NCBI GenBank assembly: GCA_037693485.1
Contig: CM075354.1
Coordinates: 160,233,501-160,297,500 of the forward strand
Origin: Kitagawia praeruptora
Lineage: Eukaryota; Streptophyta; Magnoliopsida; Apiales; Apiaceae
DNA length: 64,000 nt
Reading direction: 5' to 3'
Both the position numbers and the translations under genes were made by a program. This document shows positions 47,306 to 58,761 of this stretch, one piece after another; positions within the stretch are counted from its first letter, which is position 1, and every line of letters begins with the position of its first letter. Under the pieces are notes generated by a model. The model did not search any database and was not told where the DNA came from. It saw nothing but the letters and a program-made list of their open reading frames with translations.

Positions 47306-48308
47306 ATACAAGGGATAAAAATGAAATTATTACCTACTGGCCGGAAAAATTTCTTCTACCTTTCCATATACACATCAGTTGTAAGTGCCTTCTGCATTGA
47401 CTTACTATATATTTTTAATTTTAGTTGTCAAATATTTACTTATGCTCTGTTTCCAATTTATTTTCATCTACATATCAGTTTGGAGCAGGATCCTACTTAC
47501 TACATCAGTTTTCAATGATGATAAATTCTATTCTGCTTAATTTTGGATTCAGCGAGGAGATGCACAACCCTGTAAGTCATTTAACAGGCTTATTTTCTCC
47601 TTTATTTTTGCTTTTTCCTATTTATTCTTCTCGCACAATAGACAACAACCTTCGGTACGGAAACTTTATAGCCAGTAGAAATTTTGAAACCTTTGGCAAT
47701 GGTACATATATGAATATAGATCCAGAAGGTCACTTGTGCAGTTTTGATCTCGCGAAAAAACATATAAATAAACTGACATCCCGATCCCAAAGTCATGGAA
47801 CCTTGAAAGTGATTCTGTATAGTTAAAGCCTTAAAGAGGTGATTCTGTATTTGAAAGAAATTGTAAACAAGACCTTCATGACTTTCATAACACAGGTCCC
47901 AAGAGAACCTTTCCTAATGATGCAAATATGACAACAAGGCGGATATATCACAACTAAGAAAATGCAACAGATTGGTCAACTTAGGTTTCAGTATTTAGTT
48001 TAAAATCCTAAAATAAGTAAGAAAGTAGTCTGCATTTTCCTTCTTTGGATTGTTATATATAATTCTTTTTTCCTGTAAATTGTTTCCCAATTTTCAATCA
48101 GAGTTACAATTATAAGTTTGTTTCATAATTTCCTGATGGGCTACATGTTTCTGTTCTTATGATGCTTTTGATTGGTCTTGCTGGAGCTGCTCTGGGATAT
48201 TGGTTTGTAAAAAAATTTGTAATTTCAGAGGATGTCAGTGTGGATGTTGGAGTAGCTCGGTTTGTGAAATGGGCCATGCACATTTTTGGCTTTACGTGTG
48301 TCTTCCAG
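47306..48308 (+). pseudogene. Captured host fragment: NEMP / DUF2215-like membrane protein, three exons
   Basis: Exon 1 is 47306-47380 (LLPTGRKNFFYLSIYTSV, then GTAAGT). Exon 2 is 47479-47571 (FGAGSYLLHQFSMMINSI ... NFGFSEEMHNP, then GTAAGT), in matching phase. Exon 3 is about 48141-48308 (LMMLLIGLAGAALGYWFV ... VGVARFVKWAMHIFG, then CAG/GTGATA). From memory of the family this corresponds to the transmembrane core of plant NEMP (DUF2215) nuclear-envelope proteins. Introns are retained, so capture was from DNA. Only the middle of the gene is present. Between exons 2 and 3, 47629-47826 holds another open stretch (FETFGNGTYMNIDPEGHLC) that I do not recognise and that may come from a different gene. 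Confidence 0.6.
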
Positions 48309-49154
48309 GTGATATTCTTATTCATTCTTTTTAATATGATTGTTGTGGTAAATATATTAGAGATCATGTAGTTCGTAGTATTACTGCATAGCTAGAGCGT
48401 TATTAAAGAAAATTTTTCTTAGTAAGAAGGGTAAGATGTTTACTTTCTGCGTAAGTAAATTTGCATTCTCCTTGTTTGGGTTCATATTATCACAGTGATT
48501 GGAATTATCACTAGTCCTGGTATTGTTTTGATTCTGGTTCTGGTGTTTAGAATTGATTTTTTTAGGGGTTACACATACAACCAAAGAATTACATAAATTT
48601 ATGGCTCTAATATTTCGAGACAGATTCTTGAATAGAATGCATATCGAACAATCAATTTTCAACAAGGGAAGACGATGGCGTGATTTCATCTGTTGAAGGC
48701 TTAACTTTAAAATAATTAAATTTGACACTGTGCTATATTTGTATCTCCTTTGCACAATTTAACAACAGCTTACTAGCATATAAATACTCATTGCCGCGGA
48801 TTATACAACACTTTGTGCATATATGCATTTAGACGACCGACACCATGAAATACTTGTAAATCTTTTGTTACTTTGTACCCTATGATGGTTAATTGTGTAT
48901 TCTGTTTGACCTGCTTAAATTATTGTAGCCTCGTATATCTTATATTATTTGTTGATGAAATCGTAGTTTTTTCAGTTTCAAGTGATAATTGATTTTTTTT
49001 AATTAATTATCAAAAGAGCTTGATTACCTATGTCATTTTACATTCTGATTTTGGTTTGTGTGTTTTTGAGGTCTAATCTAGGTTTGTGTGTTTATGCCCT
49101 TCCGTTGTTCAGTCTTTGTTAATGTTTGACTCTTCTATGACATTGGTTGTGCAG

Positions 49155-49452
49155 GAAACCCTTTGTCAATATTGGATGGAGTCTTTATGGCAATCACGGA
49201 TGACATAGATTGTTATACTCATCCTACAAAAGGCAACTTTACAATCTCCCTCTCTTAAATATTATAAACAGTTAGCAATTTAACCAATAAATTATGTTTA
49301 ACAGGTGCAACATCATGGCTTCATGATGAACGACAAGTAAGGGATGATGCATCTTGTGTGGCAAGTTTACGTCAGTGTGGTGTAATTTTTGTTGGAAAGG
49401 CAAATATGCATGAATTGGGAATGGGAACAGCTGGAAATAATCCCAATCATGT
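49155..49452 (+). pseudogene. Captured host fragment: fatty-acid amide hydrolase-type amidase, two exons
   Basis: Exon 1 is 49155-49232 (NPLSILDGVFMAITDDIDC), preceded by GTGCAG and followed by a GC-type donor. Exon 2 is 49305-49452 (ATSWLHDERQVRDDASC ... CGVIFVGKANMHELGMGTAG), preceded by AACAG and followed by GTAAGT. This matches the start of the amidase-signature catalytic domain of plant FAAH, including the conserved catalytic lysine context (ITDDID replaces the usual IKDDID, so the catalytic Lys appears lost). The rest of the domain, with the GGSSSG serine motif, is absent. The frame is otherwise open through both exons. Confidence 0.85.
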
Positions 49453-49599
49453 GTAAGTCTGACACTGAACTTGGCAACATATAAAATTACTAGTTTTTTT
49501 TGTATTAGATGATATCTGAGAATGCCATTTATTGATTGATATGTTTATATCTTAACTTTGAAACACATTTAAGCGAAATTAAACCACACATTACAACAC

Positions 49600-49680
49600 C
49601 ATATGTGCATATATGTGTGGCCAAGTATCATCATATGTGCATATATGTGTGGCCAAGTATCATCATATGTGCATATGTAC
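49600..49680. repeat. 32-bp tandem repeat in CACTA-2
   Basis: The unit starting CATATGTGCATATATGTGTG occurs at 49600 and 49632, with a partial third copy at 49664 (period 32). Nearby, TTCGATTTCG-containing segments at about 50120 and 50213 and a TTTGTTACTTTTGCTCAA doublet (50268-50299) are further local duplications. Confidence 0.8.
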
Positions 49681-50326
49681 ATATACTTGCAGGAAGCAAT
49701 AGAGCCAAAAGTGGTCCGGTTAAAGCCTTAACTTACCTGGTTTGCCCTTTTTAACTCATATGCGTCTTCATAGAATAGAATATTGTAATTATTTACTATC
49801 TTTTATCAGGAAAAGACTGTACCATTTGCCTAATAGAAGTCGGGACTTCTCATTTTGCTTGCAGAGTTGAGATATTCCATTTAACCTATATGTTAATCCA
49901 TCATGATCATGTGTGTTGGTTGAAAGTAAGTATGTCTTACGAACTTACACCTGATAACTGCTGTCATGTATAATGACTTTATCTATCAGACTGTGAAACT
50001 GCTAATCAATCATGATACGAGGTTCTCTTGCTTCATTTTCTTTTTGTACTATGCTGGAAGTTGTCCCTAATTCTTCTTATGTCCAAAAGCCCTTGCTTTT
50101 TCAAAAATTTGTAAAATGTCTTCGATTTCGACACATATAATATTAAAGGGTTTAGGAATCTCTAATCACTAACAATTTGTGATTACTTTGTTAGCAGGAT
50201 TTTCATTTAATGTCTTCGATTTCGATACATATAATATTAAATGGTTTAGGCAGCAATTCTTTGTTACTTTTGCTCAATTCTTTGTTACTTTTGCTCAAGG
50301 AGATATGTTAAAATTTATGCATGCAG

Positions 50327-50598
50327 GCGTGCAAGTTCATGGATGAGAAGTGGTGTCCCAAATTTTTGTCATAATAGCACAAAAGAATCATCATACTAAG
50401 TTTGTACAGCCATCATCTCCTGACAATGTTCCCCCTGGTACAATGTTCAAGGCAGTTAAAAATTTCCATTGTGTTTTAGTACAAAGGTTGGTTGCATGAC
50501 TTTCTAATTTTATTTCCTGTCCAGGACCTGTCATTGACAATAGGATCTGTCATCCAAGAAACAACGATTTCTATCTCTGTGCACAGGCTGGAATGATT
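50327..50598 (+). pseudogene. Captured host fragment: AGO4-clade Argonaute PIWI domain, two exons, one frameshift
   Basis: Exon A is 50327-50437, after ATGCAG: ACKFMDEKWCPKF, then a one-base loss in a T run, then in the next frame VIIAQKNHHTKFVQPSSPDN and VPPG. Exon B is 50525-50598, after CCAG: PVIDNRICHPRNNDFYLC then AQAGMI, followed by GTGAGT. This is the PIWI-domain stretch between the second catalytic Asp region and the catalytic His of plant Argonautes. SPxNVPPG and CHPRNNDFYLC are, to my knowledge, characteristic of the AGO4/6/9 clade acting in RNA-directed DNA methylation. The fragment cannot make a working Argonaute. Introns are retained. Confidence 0.88.
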
Positions 50599-51173
50599 GT
50601 GAGTGTTTTACTGGTTGAATAAATGTCTGATTGCGATTGCGAGTATCTTAGTTACTGTAATTATAGGCAGGGCTATTTGTTTCCCTTGTGAGTTTTTATA
50701 TTATAGCTAAGGCTATTTGTTGTCCTTACCTATGTTAAAATCTTAAATATGAGATGAAGTATGAAATTGTTGTCTGAACTTGTGGTTCTATATTCATATG
50801 TTAAACTAGTGCAAATTTTTCACCTTGTTGCTAATTTATTCGTTAATGTTCTATGTAGGCGACGAAATCAACAATTCCATTATCGTTAGAGATGCTGGCA
50901 GGAATGTAAAAATTAAGCATTAGGTTTCGTCTAACTTGTAGAGTTTTTAATTTTTTTAATCATCTCAGTTTTACTTGTACAATCCGACTAGCTCGTTAGA
51001 TCGAGAATCTAGAAAACATTGTGGATATTTTTTTTTCCAGTGTAGTCATTGATGTATATACTGAATTTTTTTGATAATGATAATTGAGTTGTGGTTATTT
51101 TGATGCCTTATTTGAGTTTTGGCTTATTTTATTTTTCTTTAGTATATAGATGAATGAATGCAACAGGGGTAAA

Positions 51174-51176
<3 letters not shown>

Positions 51177-51229
<53 letters not shown>

Positions 51230-51714
51230 AAACACCAATGTAATAGATATTTTCAACATCGTCTAAAACTGATGTCTATGGGACCTTAGACATCGGTTTT
51301 AAAAATCACTAACCAATGCAATAGATATCTTCAACATCGTCTTAAACCGATGTCTATGATCACATTATACATCGGTTTTCTTTATATTTACCGATGTTAA
51401 TAAAGGCTTAGACATCAATATTTGGAAAAAAAACAGATGTCTATGTCGAATTATTCTATGTTTGTTACATGTTAAATAACAACTAAGACCTCTAATATAA
51501 CAATTTAAAAGATAACCTCATGCAGTTAACCCAAGAAGATAGTTCATAAACATCAGAAATATTTTTAAAACTGATGTATTATATGCTATAAGACATCGGC
51601 CAGAAACCGATGTCTAAATGTTCAGACTTTAGACATCACCGACAAAGACATCGGTCAGAATTTTTCAAAGACATCGGCCAGAAACCGATGTCTATTAGCG
51701 TTTTTTTAGTAGTG
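51177..51714. repeat. CACTA-2 right end: TA microsatellite and subterminal repeats
   Basis: A (TA)n run of about 45 bp at 51177-51222 precedes at least ten ACATCGGTTT / AAACCGATGTC strings in both orientations up to the GTAGTG terminus. The region 50600-51176 before it is AT-rich with no recognised coding segment. Confidence 0.85.
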
Positions 51715-51717
51715 TTG

Positions 51718-54700
51718 CGACCTAGAAATAGAAGGGCGACACTTTCGGGTAGATTTAATACCTTTTAAATTAGGGGAGTTTGACGTAATAATAGGTATGG
51801 ATTGGTTGACAACCCATGGAGCTCAGATTGATTGCGTGAAGAAGAAAGTGAGTCTAAGACTGCCAGGGGATAAGGAAGTAGTGTTTAGTGGGAAACGACA
51901 AACCCAAAAATTCCTGACTATGATTCAAGCTAAAAGGCTGTTACGTAAGGGATGCGAAGCCTATCTAGCCTATGTAAAGGATACCAAGAAGGAGGCACCC
52001 AACCTACAGGAAATCCCAGTCGTTAATGAATTCGCGGATGTATTTCCGGATGATCTTCCAGGACTACCACCTGATAGAGACATCGAGTTCGCTATAGATT
52101 TAGTTCCAGGCACGGCCCCAATTTCAAAGGCCCCGTATAGGCTAGCCCCAGTGGAGATGAAAGAGTTGGCCACCCAATTGCAAGAGCTGTTAGATAAAGG
52201 AATGATAAGACCTAGTGTGTCACCGTGGGGAGCCCCGGTGCTATTCGTGAAAAAGAAGGATGACAGTATGAGATTATGCATAGACTACAGGGAGTTGAAT
52301 AAGGTGACCATAAAGAATAAGTATCCTTTGCCCAGAATAGATGACCTGTTTGACCAACTAAAGGACGCGGTTTATTTTTCCAAGATCGATTTGAGAACCG
52401 GGTACCACCAGTTAAGGATTAAGCCAGAAGATATACCAAAGACGGCCTTTCGCACCCGGTACGGACACTATGAGTTTTTAGTAATGTCGTTTGGGTTAAC
52501 AAATGCACCCGCAGCTTTCATGGACTTAATGAATCGAGTCTTCAAGAAGTACCTGGACAAGAGTGTTATAGTCTTCATCGATGACATCTTAATTTATTCC
52601 AAGACGAAAGAGGAACATGCAGAGCATTTGAGGATTGTATTGGGAGCGCTAAGAGAATAAAAGTTGTACGCTAAGTTCTCGAAGTGTGAATTTTGGTTGA
52701 AGGAAGTTCAGTTTTTGGGGCATGTGATTAGCGAACAAGGCATCCTAGTGGACCCAGCCAAAATAGAGGCTGTATCAAATTGGGAGAGACCAACCACTCC
52801 GACAGAGGTGAGAAGTTTCATAGGATTGGCCGGCTACTATAGGAGATTTGTCCAAGACTTTGCCAAGATAGCAGCCCCTTTGACCCGGCTAACTCGCAAG
52901 ACCGAGAAGTTTGTGTGGACTGAGAAATGCGAAGAGAGCTTTCAAGAGTTGAAAAAGAGGTTGGTGACAGCACCAGTACTAGCCCTACCCGATGATAAGG
53001 GAGATTTTGTGATTTATAGCGACGCGTCCCATAAAGGTTTAGGGTGTGTGCTTATGCAGCACGGTAAGGTGATTGCGTATGCGTCCAGACAACTTAAGGA
53101 GTATGAGATAAGATACCCCACCCATGATTTGGAATTAGCAGCAATAGTCTTTGCTTTGAAGATCTGGAGACATTATCTTTACGGAGAAAAGTGTGAAATC
53201 TACACGGATCACAAGAGCTTAAAGTACATATTCACTCAGAAAGAGTTAAACATGAGGCAGAGGAGATGGTTAGAGCTAATCAAGGATTATGATTGTGAGA
53301 TTCATTATCACCCAGGGAAGGCCAACGTAGTGGCCGATGCACTTAGCCGAAAAGAGAAGATTAAGATGATAACGTCAGTGGACGAAGTGATCAAGGACCT
53401 CGAGAGGCTGGAGATTGAGGTGAGGTTGCCAGGAATTGGCCAGGAGAGTCTAATGGAAATAAAAGTCCAACCACCGCTATTGGAAAAGATTAAGTTATGC
53501 CAGGAAAAGAAGATAAAAGAAGAAAAGAATTCGATGGAGAAAATTTTGACTGGCGAAGAAATTAGGTGTGAGAAGGATGGGAATGGAGTTATGAGGTACG
53601 CATCTAGGATATGGATCCCGAACGTTCGAGAATTAAAAGATGAGATTTTGCAAGAGGCTCATAGTTCAAGATATTCGATTCACCCTGGAGGCACCAAGAT
53701 GTATAGGGATTTGAAAGAGTATTATTGGTGGCCAAATATGAAGAAGGACATAGCAGAGTGGGTAAGTAAATGCTTGACATGTCAGAGAGTGAAGGCCGAA
53801 CACCAGAGGCCCAGTGGATTGTTGCAACCCTTAGAGATACCCGAGTGGAAGTGGGAACAGATCGCGATGGACTTTGTGGTCGGATTACCAAGGACCAAGA
53901 CTAATCATGACGCCATTTGGGTAATTATTGATAGATTGACCAAGTCAGCACATTTTCTTCCAATCAACGAGAGATACACTGTCGACAAGCTAGTGGATAT
54001 TTACTTAAAAGAGATTGTGGTTAGGCATGGGGTTCCTGTGAGCATCGTATCAGATAGAGACCCAAGATTCAACTCCAGCATCTGGAGGAGTTTTCAGGAT
54101 TGTGTGGGGACTAAGTTAAACATGAGTACTGCATACCATCCCCAAACAGACGGACAGAGCGAGAGAACCATCCAGACCATCGAGGACATGTTGAGAGTAT
54201 GTGCCATAGATTTTAAGGGAAGTTGGGACGACCACTTGCCGTTGATCGAATTTTCCTACAACAACAGTTACCATGCGAGTATAGGCATGCCCCCATATGA
54301 AGCTTTGTACGGACGAAGATGTCGGTCTCCTTTGTGTTGGGAAGAAGTTGGAGAGCGGAAGATTTTAGGGCCAGAACTGGTCCAACAGACAAGAGAAACT
54401 ATCGAGCTCATAAGAGGACGGTTGGTAACGGCCCAAGACAGACAGAAGAAGTATGCGGACCAGTCCCGCAAGGATAAGGAATATGAGGTAGGAGATTTTG
54501 TGATGTTAAAAGTATCCCCGTGGAAGGGATTGATGAGATTTGGTAAGAAGGGGAAACTAAGCTCGAGATTTATTGGACCTTTTGAGATCTTGAAACGAGT
54601 TGGAAAGTTAGCCTATGAATTGGCTTTACCTCCGAGCTTACAGCAAGTACATATTGTGTTTCATGTGTCCATGCTACGACCCTACCATACCGACTTCCGA

Positions 54701-54910
54701 CATGTGATAGAACATGATCAAGTGGATCTGCAACCAGACTTAACATATGTGGAGCAACCCGTAGAAATTATGGATAGAAAAGAACAGGTGCTGAGGAATA
54801 AGGTTGTCAAACTAGTGAGAGTCTTGTGGAGGAACCAGAATGTCGAAGAATCAACATGGGAACTAGAAAGCGCAATGCGTGAAAAGCACCCCCAACTGTT
54901 TTCAACCTGA
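51718..54910 (+). pseudogene. Gypsy pol: protease end, reverse transcriptase, RNase H, integrase, chromodomain
   Basis: In frame with gag across CACTA-2. Protease end VIIGMDWL (51785-51808). RT: PYRLAPVEMKELATQLQELL, KKDDSMRLCIDYRELN, YPLPRIDDLFDQL, FSKIDLRTGYHQ, catalytic VFIDDILIYS. A single in-frame TAA at 52658-52660 interrupts RT between GALRE and KLYAKFSKCEFWL. RNase H: FVIYSDASHKGLGCVL, DHKSLKYIFTQKEL, ADALSRK. Integrase: zinc CLTC, MDFVVGLP, VSDRDPRF, HPQTDGQSERT. C-terminus: VHIVFHVSMLRPY, then a chromodomain-like LVRVLWRNQNVEESTWELES. Ends TGA 54908-54910. Apart from the TAA and CACTA-2, all catalytic residues are present. Confidence 0.95.
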
Positions 54911-54929
54911 TCCCGGGACGGAATCCTTT

Positions 54930-54943
54930 AAAGGAGGGGAGGC
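54930..54943 (+). other. Gypsy polypurine tract
   Basis: AAAGGAGGGGAGGC lies directly before the right LTR start and would prime plus-strand synthesis. Confidence 0.88.
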
Positions 54944-57900
54944 TGTAAGAACCCTAATTTTTGGTAATATTTTATTTTATTTAATATCTTGTGGCAATGT
55001 CAATATGGAACCTTTCTGGTCATCCCTGTGATTAATAGAATTGATTGTCTGAGAAACTGTGTTGTTGTATTCCCTATGTAAGGTAAAAAGGGAGATTGTG
55101 AAGGCAGGAGTCTTATTGTTAGTGAGATTTATAAAACTTGGGATTTGAGAATGATTAGAGTGTTACAAGATTTATTAAGGATCATGACAAGGAATTATGG
55201 ACATTAGAGGAATTTACACAATTAGTACTTAAGGAATTATAGGGGAAATCTCTACGCGACAAAATATTATTACGAGAGATTAATTAAGATACGATACGAA
55301 TTAAAGATTAGATAATAAGCATTGGTGGGAGAATAATAATACAAGGAGTAGCATTGCATGCAAGCCCATGCAACCAAGTAGTTAGAAAACCTAGCAAGCT
55401 AGTTGGCCATTGGAAGATGAATAGTGTTTAGTTGCATTACTTTTTCAAAAGTGGAGACAAGAGTACATGAGAGCCATACCTATAGCCATATCTAGTGTAC
55501 CATGCTTGTATATACAACTTATATGTATCACCCAATCAAACACACAACCACACAAACACAAAAAGAAAATCAAACTCTCCCCCCCCCTTGATATTGCTCT
55601 CGGCCAAGAACAAGTGGGGAAGAAAGAAAAATTCTTTCTCCCACTTCTCATCACTCATAATTCATACCATAATTCCTAGGTCATCTACATCATCTAATCA
55701 AGGTATACTAGCAATTTCACTTCATTTCATCCATCCAATTCCAAGATATAAATTGTTAAAGTTTGGGTGAATAGTAACCAAGTTTGTTCTTCCTTTAGAT
55801 CTTGCATTATAAGTGTTGTAGGAGACCATCTAAGGTGTTGTTGAGTTGTGAGAAGCTTACCCAAGGCCACTAGGAGCTCAAGAAGGTATAAAATCACAAA
55901 CCCTCTTGGTTTTGTAATATTTATAATGATTGGTAGTAGATCCATGTGTTTAAGAGCTAATTTTGGTTGTATATGTGATGGATAGTATGGATCTTGAATT
56001 TTGATGTTGAGATTATGACTTTTATGACTATGGATAGTATATATATCACCATGAGTGTTATGAACCATGATTTGAGTGTATTAAGTGTTGGTTGTATGGT
56101 GGAATTGTGAAAAATGATTGATGTAAGTGGTATGTTCATGCTGAGTTTTTCCAGGAGCAATGACCTGTATTGTGACACGATTTTGAACACCCAAATGATG
56201 TCCCCTGATGTCCTACCTTATATTGATGGAAAGATAATTGAATGTAGTTTCTGGATATGTAAGATTCATAGCTAGGTGATGTGTGGAGTTTTAGTTATGG
56301 CCGGAGGAGTGAATTTTGTTTCTGGACTATGGACTGCATAAAGTGACCCCCTTGTGAACCTTGTTTAAACACCTTAAAAATTATTTGGGATCATGGAAAA
56401 ATTAGAGAAGCTATGAAATACAGTGGGGAAGGCTACCAAAAAAGAATTGGATTAAAATATGAATTTTTGGATTTTATAAAAATGCTAGAGTAAAATTCGC
56501 GCAATGGAAAAAAGTCGTTAGTGGAACATTATTCTAGGGTTAATGGTTATGGTTCGAACGTGGTAACTAAATTAAGTCGATTAAGTGACAAGCGTAAACG
56601 AGTGATGTCATGGACCTATAGTGGGGCTAGGGAGTCATAAGACGAAGTCGCTAAGTTAATTTCGTATCCCCTTAAAACCCCGTAATTAGAAAGAAATTGT
56701 TAAGGTACTAACGAACGATTATTGTTTATGAATAGATCGTTCGAATTCGCACGCTCGACCACCCCAACCAAACCAAGGCAAGTTTACTTTTAAAAACTTA
56801 TACATATACAAGGATTTTCACTGTTGTGTTTGTAGTTTTCAAATTATATCAAATGCTATGTTTATCGAAGTATTGATGCAATTGAGATTGAACAAGTACA
56901 TGTATGCTTTTACCCCTTGAACTTAGATTGAAATGTTTTTTTCGGACAACGACTCTAGCAATAGAGGTCGTAGCGGTCCGTATATACTATTGACCGGGGA
57001 GCGGTATATTATATTGCAAAAACCCGAAGGGTTATTCGGGTGGTATCGTATATTCAAATACCTATTATTATATCTTCGTAAATACTCGAAAACTTATCTT
57101 GGATTAAAAGTTTATTTTATTAAATAATTATTTTATTAATTATTAATATTAAATCTTAAATATCATTTAATAATTATTGTTCACTATTTTAAAAACAAAG
57201 TTAATCCAAGATACCTTTTAATACTTTCAAACTCGAACTTTTCGAACTCAAAACATTTTCGAAAACCCCCGGTCAGGTTTCGCTTCTTGTATGATTTCAA
57301 GAATTATCGATCGACTGATGTCGAACCACAACTACTCTGTTTTCAATCAAAATCTGGTTTTTAAAAGAAAAAGAAAAAGGGACTCTGGCAGGTGTGGGAA
57401 CCGTTGACGAACGATTCCCGGGATGTGTAAGCGGCCGTGAGCCAGGCGGTCCATCACTTATTATTCCGGCCCAGGTGTTGCCGAAGGATGATTACGGATG
57501 TAGTTTTCATCGAGGGTGATTACGGATGTAGTTTTCACTCGGGGATAGTTACGGATGTAGTTTCTATCCTTCTACCGGTAGAGAAGACCCGCGGATTATT
57601 GGACTCGGATGTGGCGACTGATCATCGTCAATCCCTGTCAGGTTTTATGTTTTCTTTAAGTCCCATTCCTCCACTTTGGAAAAATGCTTTGACACTGCAT
57701 CTTAGGCCTATGTGCCAGTTGCCGATAGTGTCCTATTTTGATGAGAAAGATGTTGACTTTATGCAGTAGCTAGAACTGCAAGGTTATTTTGAAAACAAGG
57801 GCACGTACTGGTGCACCTTTGAAATTTACCAATAATGACAAGTGATTTTATAACTGATTGATACAACGAGTTTAATGACGGTTATACATATGAAATGCTA

Positions 57901-58423
57901 TATTACTTATCTTATACCTATATTCTTGCTGAGCTATAGTTGCTCACTCTTGCTTGTTTTCAAATTTTACAAACACAACAGCTAAGAGAAATGGCAAGAA
58001 CCTGTCAGACTGTTCGAAAGCAGGTGACTAGACCCCAGGCTGCAGTTGAGATTCCACCGGTAGGCCCCATTAGCCGGATTGGTCGACAACTTTTGTTAGT
58101 ACGTTTTATTTATAAGTATGACCTGTGCAAGGCAATGTACCGTAACAAACTTTCAAGCCGCCAACTTCGCTTCATATCGAAGTGTTGCTGGTAGCATAAA
58201 TGCTATTTAATTCGGTCTGTAATAACTCTAAAACTTTTACCTTTGCTTAATCAAATGTATGACGTTTCTGAGACTCTAACCTGTGTGTGCGTGTGTGTGT
58301 GGTGTGAGTTTATTATGGGGTCGATGGTTGATTATTTATATTATGTGCAAGAACAAGCATGTTATTAATGGAAAATGGACCGTGAGCGCCTAGATCTCCG
58401 ACCCCGGATCTGGGGGCGTCACA
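54944..58423 (+). repeat. Gypsy right LTR (3,480 bp)
   Basis: It matches 39851-43333 nearly base for base. Differences I noted are scattered substitutions and a two-base change in the (GT)n run. It ends GGGCGTCACA at the CTATG target copy. ORFs at 55445-58194 duplicate those of the left LTR and are not genes. Confidence 0.95.
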
Positions 58424-58761
58424 CTATGTGCTTGGAAAATGGTTTTGAAATTCTATCTGGTCTTGCTGAAGACACGACCATTATGCCTATAGTGGCCTCA
58501 CCAGGGAAGAAACGCAAGAAAGATAAGTCACCAGGGAAGGTTCATGTTGAACCCGAAGTTGCTTCCCATGAAGAACCTGAAGTCACTACTCATCCTCTAG
58601 CCATTGCTCTACCTGTCCCATCTGGTCCAGGTATACCCAAGCCTCCAAGGTCAAAAGGAAAAAGAGCAAATAACAAGGATGTGGATGGATTCACTACAGT
58701 TGTAACTAAAAGAAGCCCCAGGCTGACAGGCTCGCCAGCAATCCTTAAACGTTTGCAATGA
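58424..58761 (+). pseudogene. LINE ORF1, C-terminal segment
   Basis: This resumes ORF1 after the gypsy element (CLENGFEILSGLAEDTT ... RSKGKRANNKD ... SPAILKRLQ), basic and proline-rich, ending TGA at 58759-58761. The stop overlaps the ORF2 start codon (ATGA), a tight coupling of the two ORFs. Confidence 0.82.

Larger units (their letters stand above)
46528..51714 (+). mobile_element. CACTA-2: non-autonomous 'Pack-CACTA' carrying host gene fragments
   Basis: It begins CACTACTAAAAATCTG and ends TTTTTTTAGTAGTG, with TTG duplicated on both sides (46525-46527 and 51715-51717). Subterminal regions are packed with ACATCGGTTTT / AAAACCGATGTC repeats. No transposase domain is seen in 5.19 kb. Instead it carries, on the plus strand, exon-intron pieces resembling a NEMP/DUF2215 gene, an amidase of the FAAH type and an AGO4-clade Argonaute. 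It must rely on an autonomous CACTA element for movement. Its terminal and subterminal repeats differ from those of CACTA-1, so CACTA-1 was probably not its partner. Confidence 0.93.
39851..58423 (+). mobile_element. Ty3/gypsy chromovirus (Tekay/Del-like), 18.6 kb, nested in LINE ORF1
   Basis: It is flanked by CTATG on both sides (39846-39850 and 58424-58428). Each LTR is about 3.48 kb, TGTAAGAACC...GGGCGTCACA. The internal order is Met-tRNA primer site, an extra upstream ORF, gag, protease, reverse transcriptase, RNase H, integrase with a C-terminal chromodomain-like region, then polypurine tract. Long LTRs plus a chromodomain suggest the Tekay/Del lineage. Without the nested CACTA-2 it is about 13.4 kb. 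The LTRs differ at roughly 30 positions by eye (about 99% identity). Confidence 0.95.
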
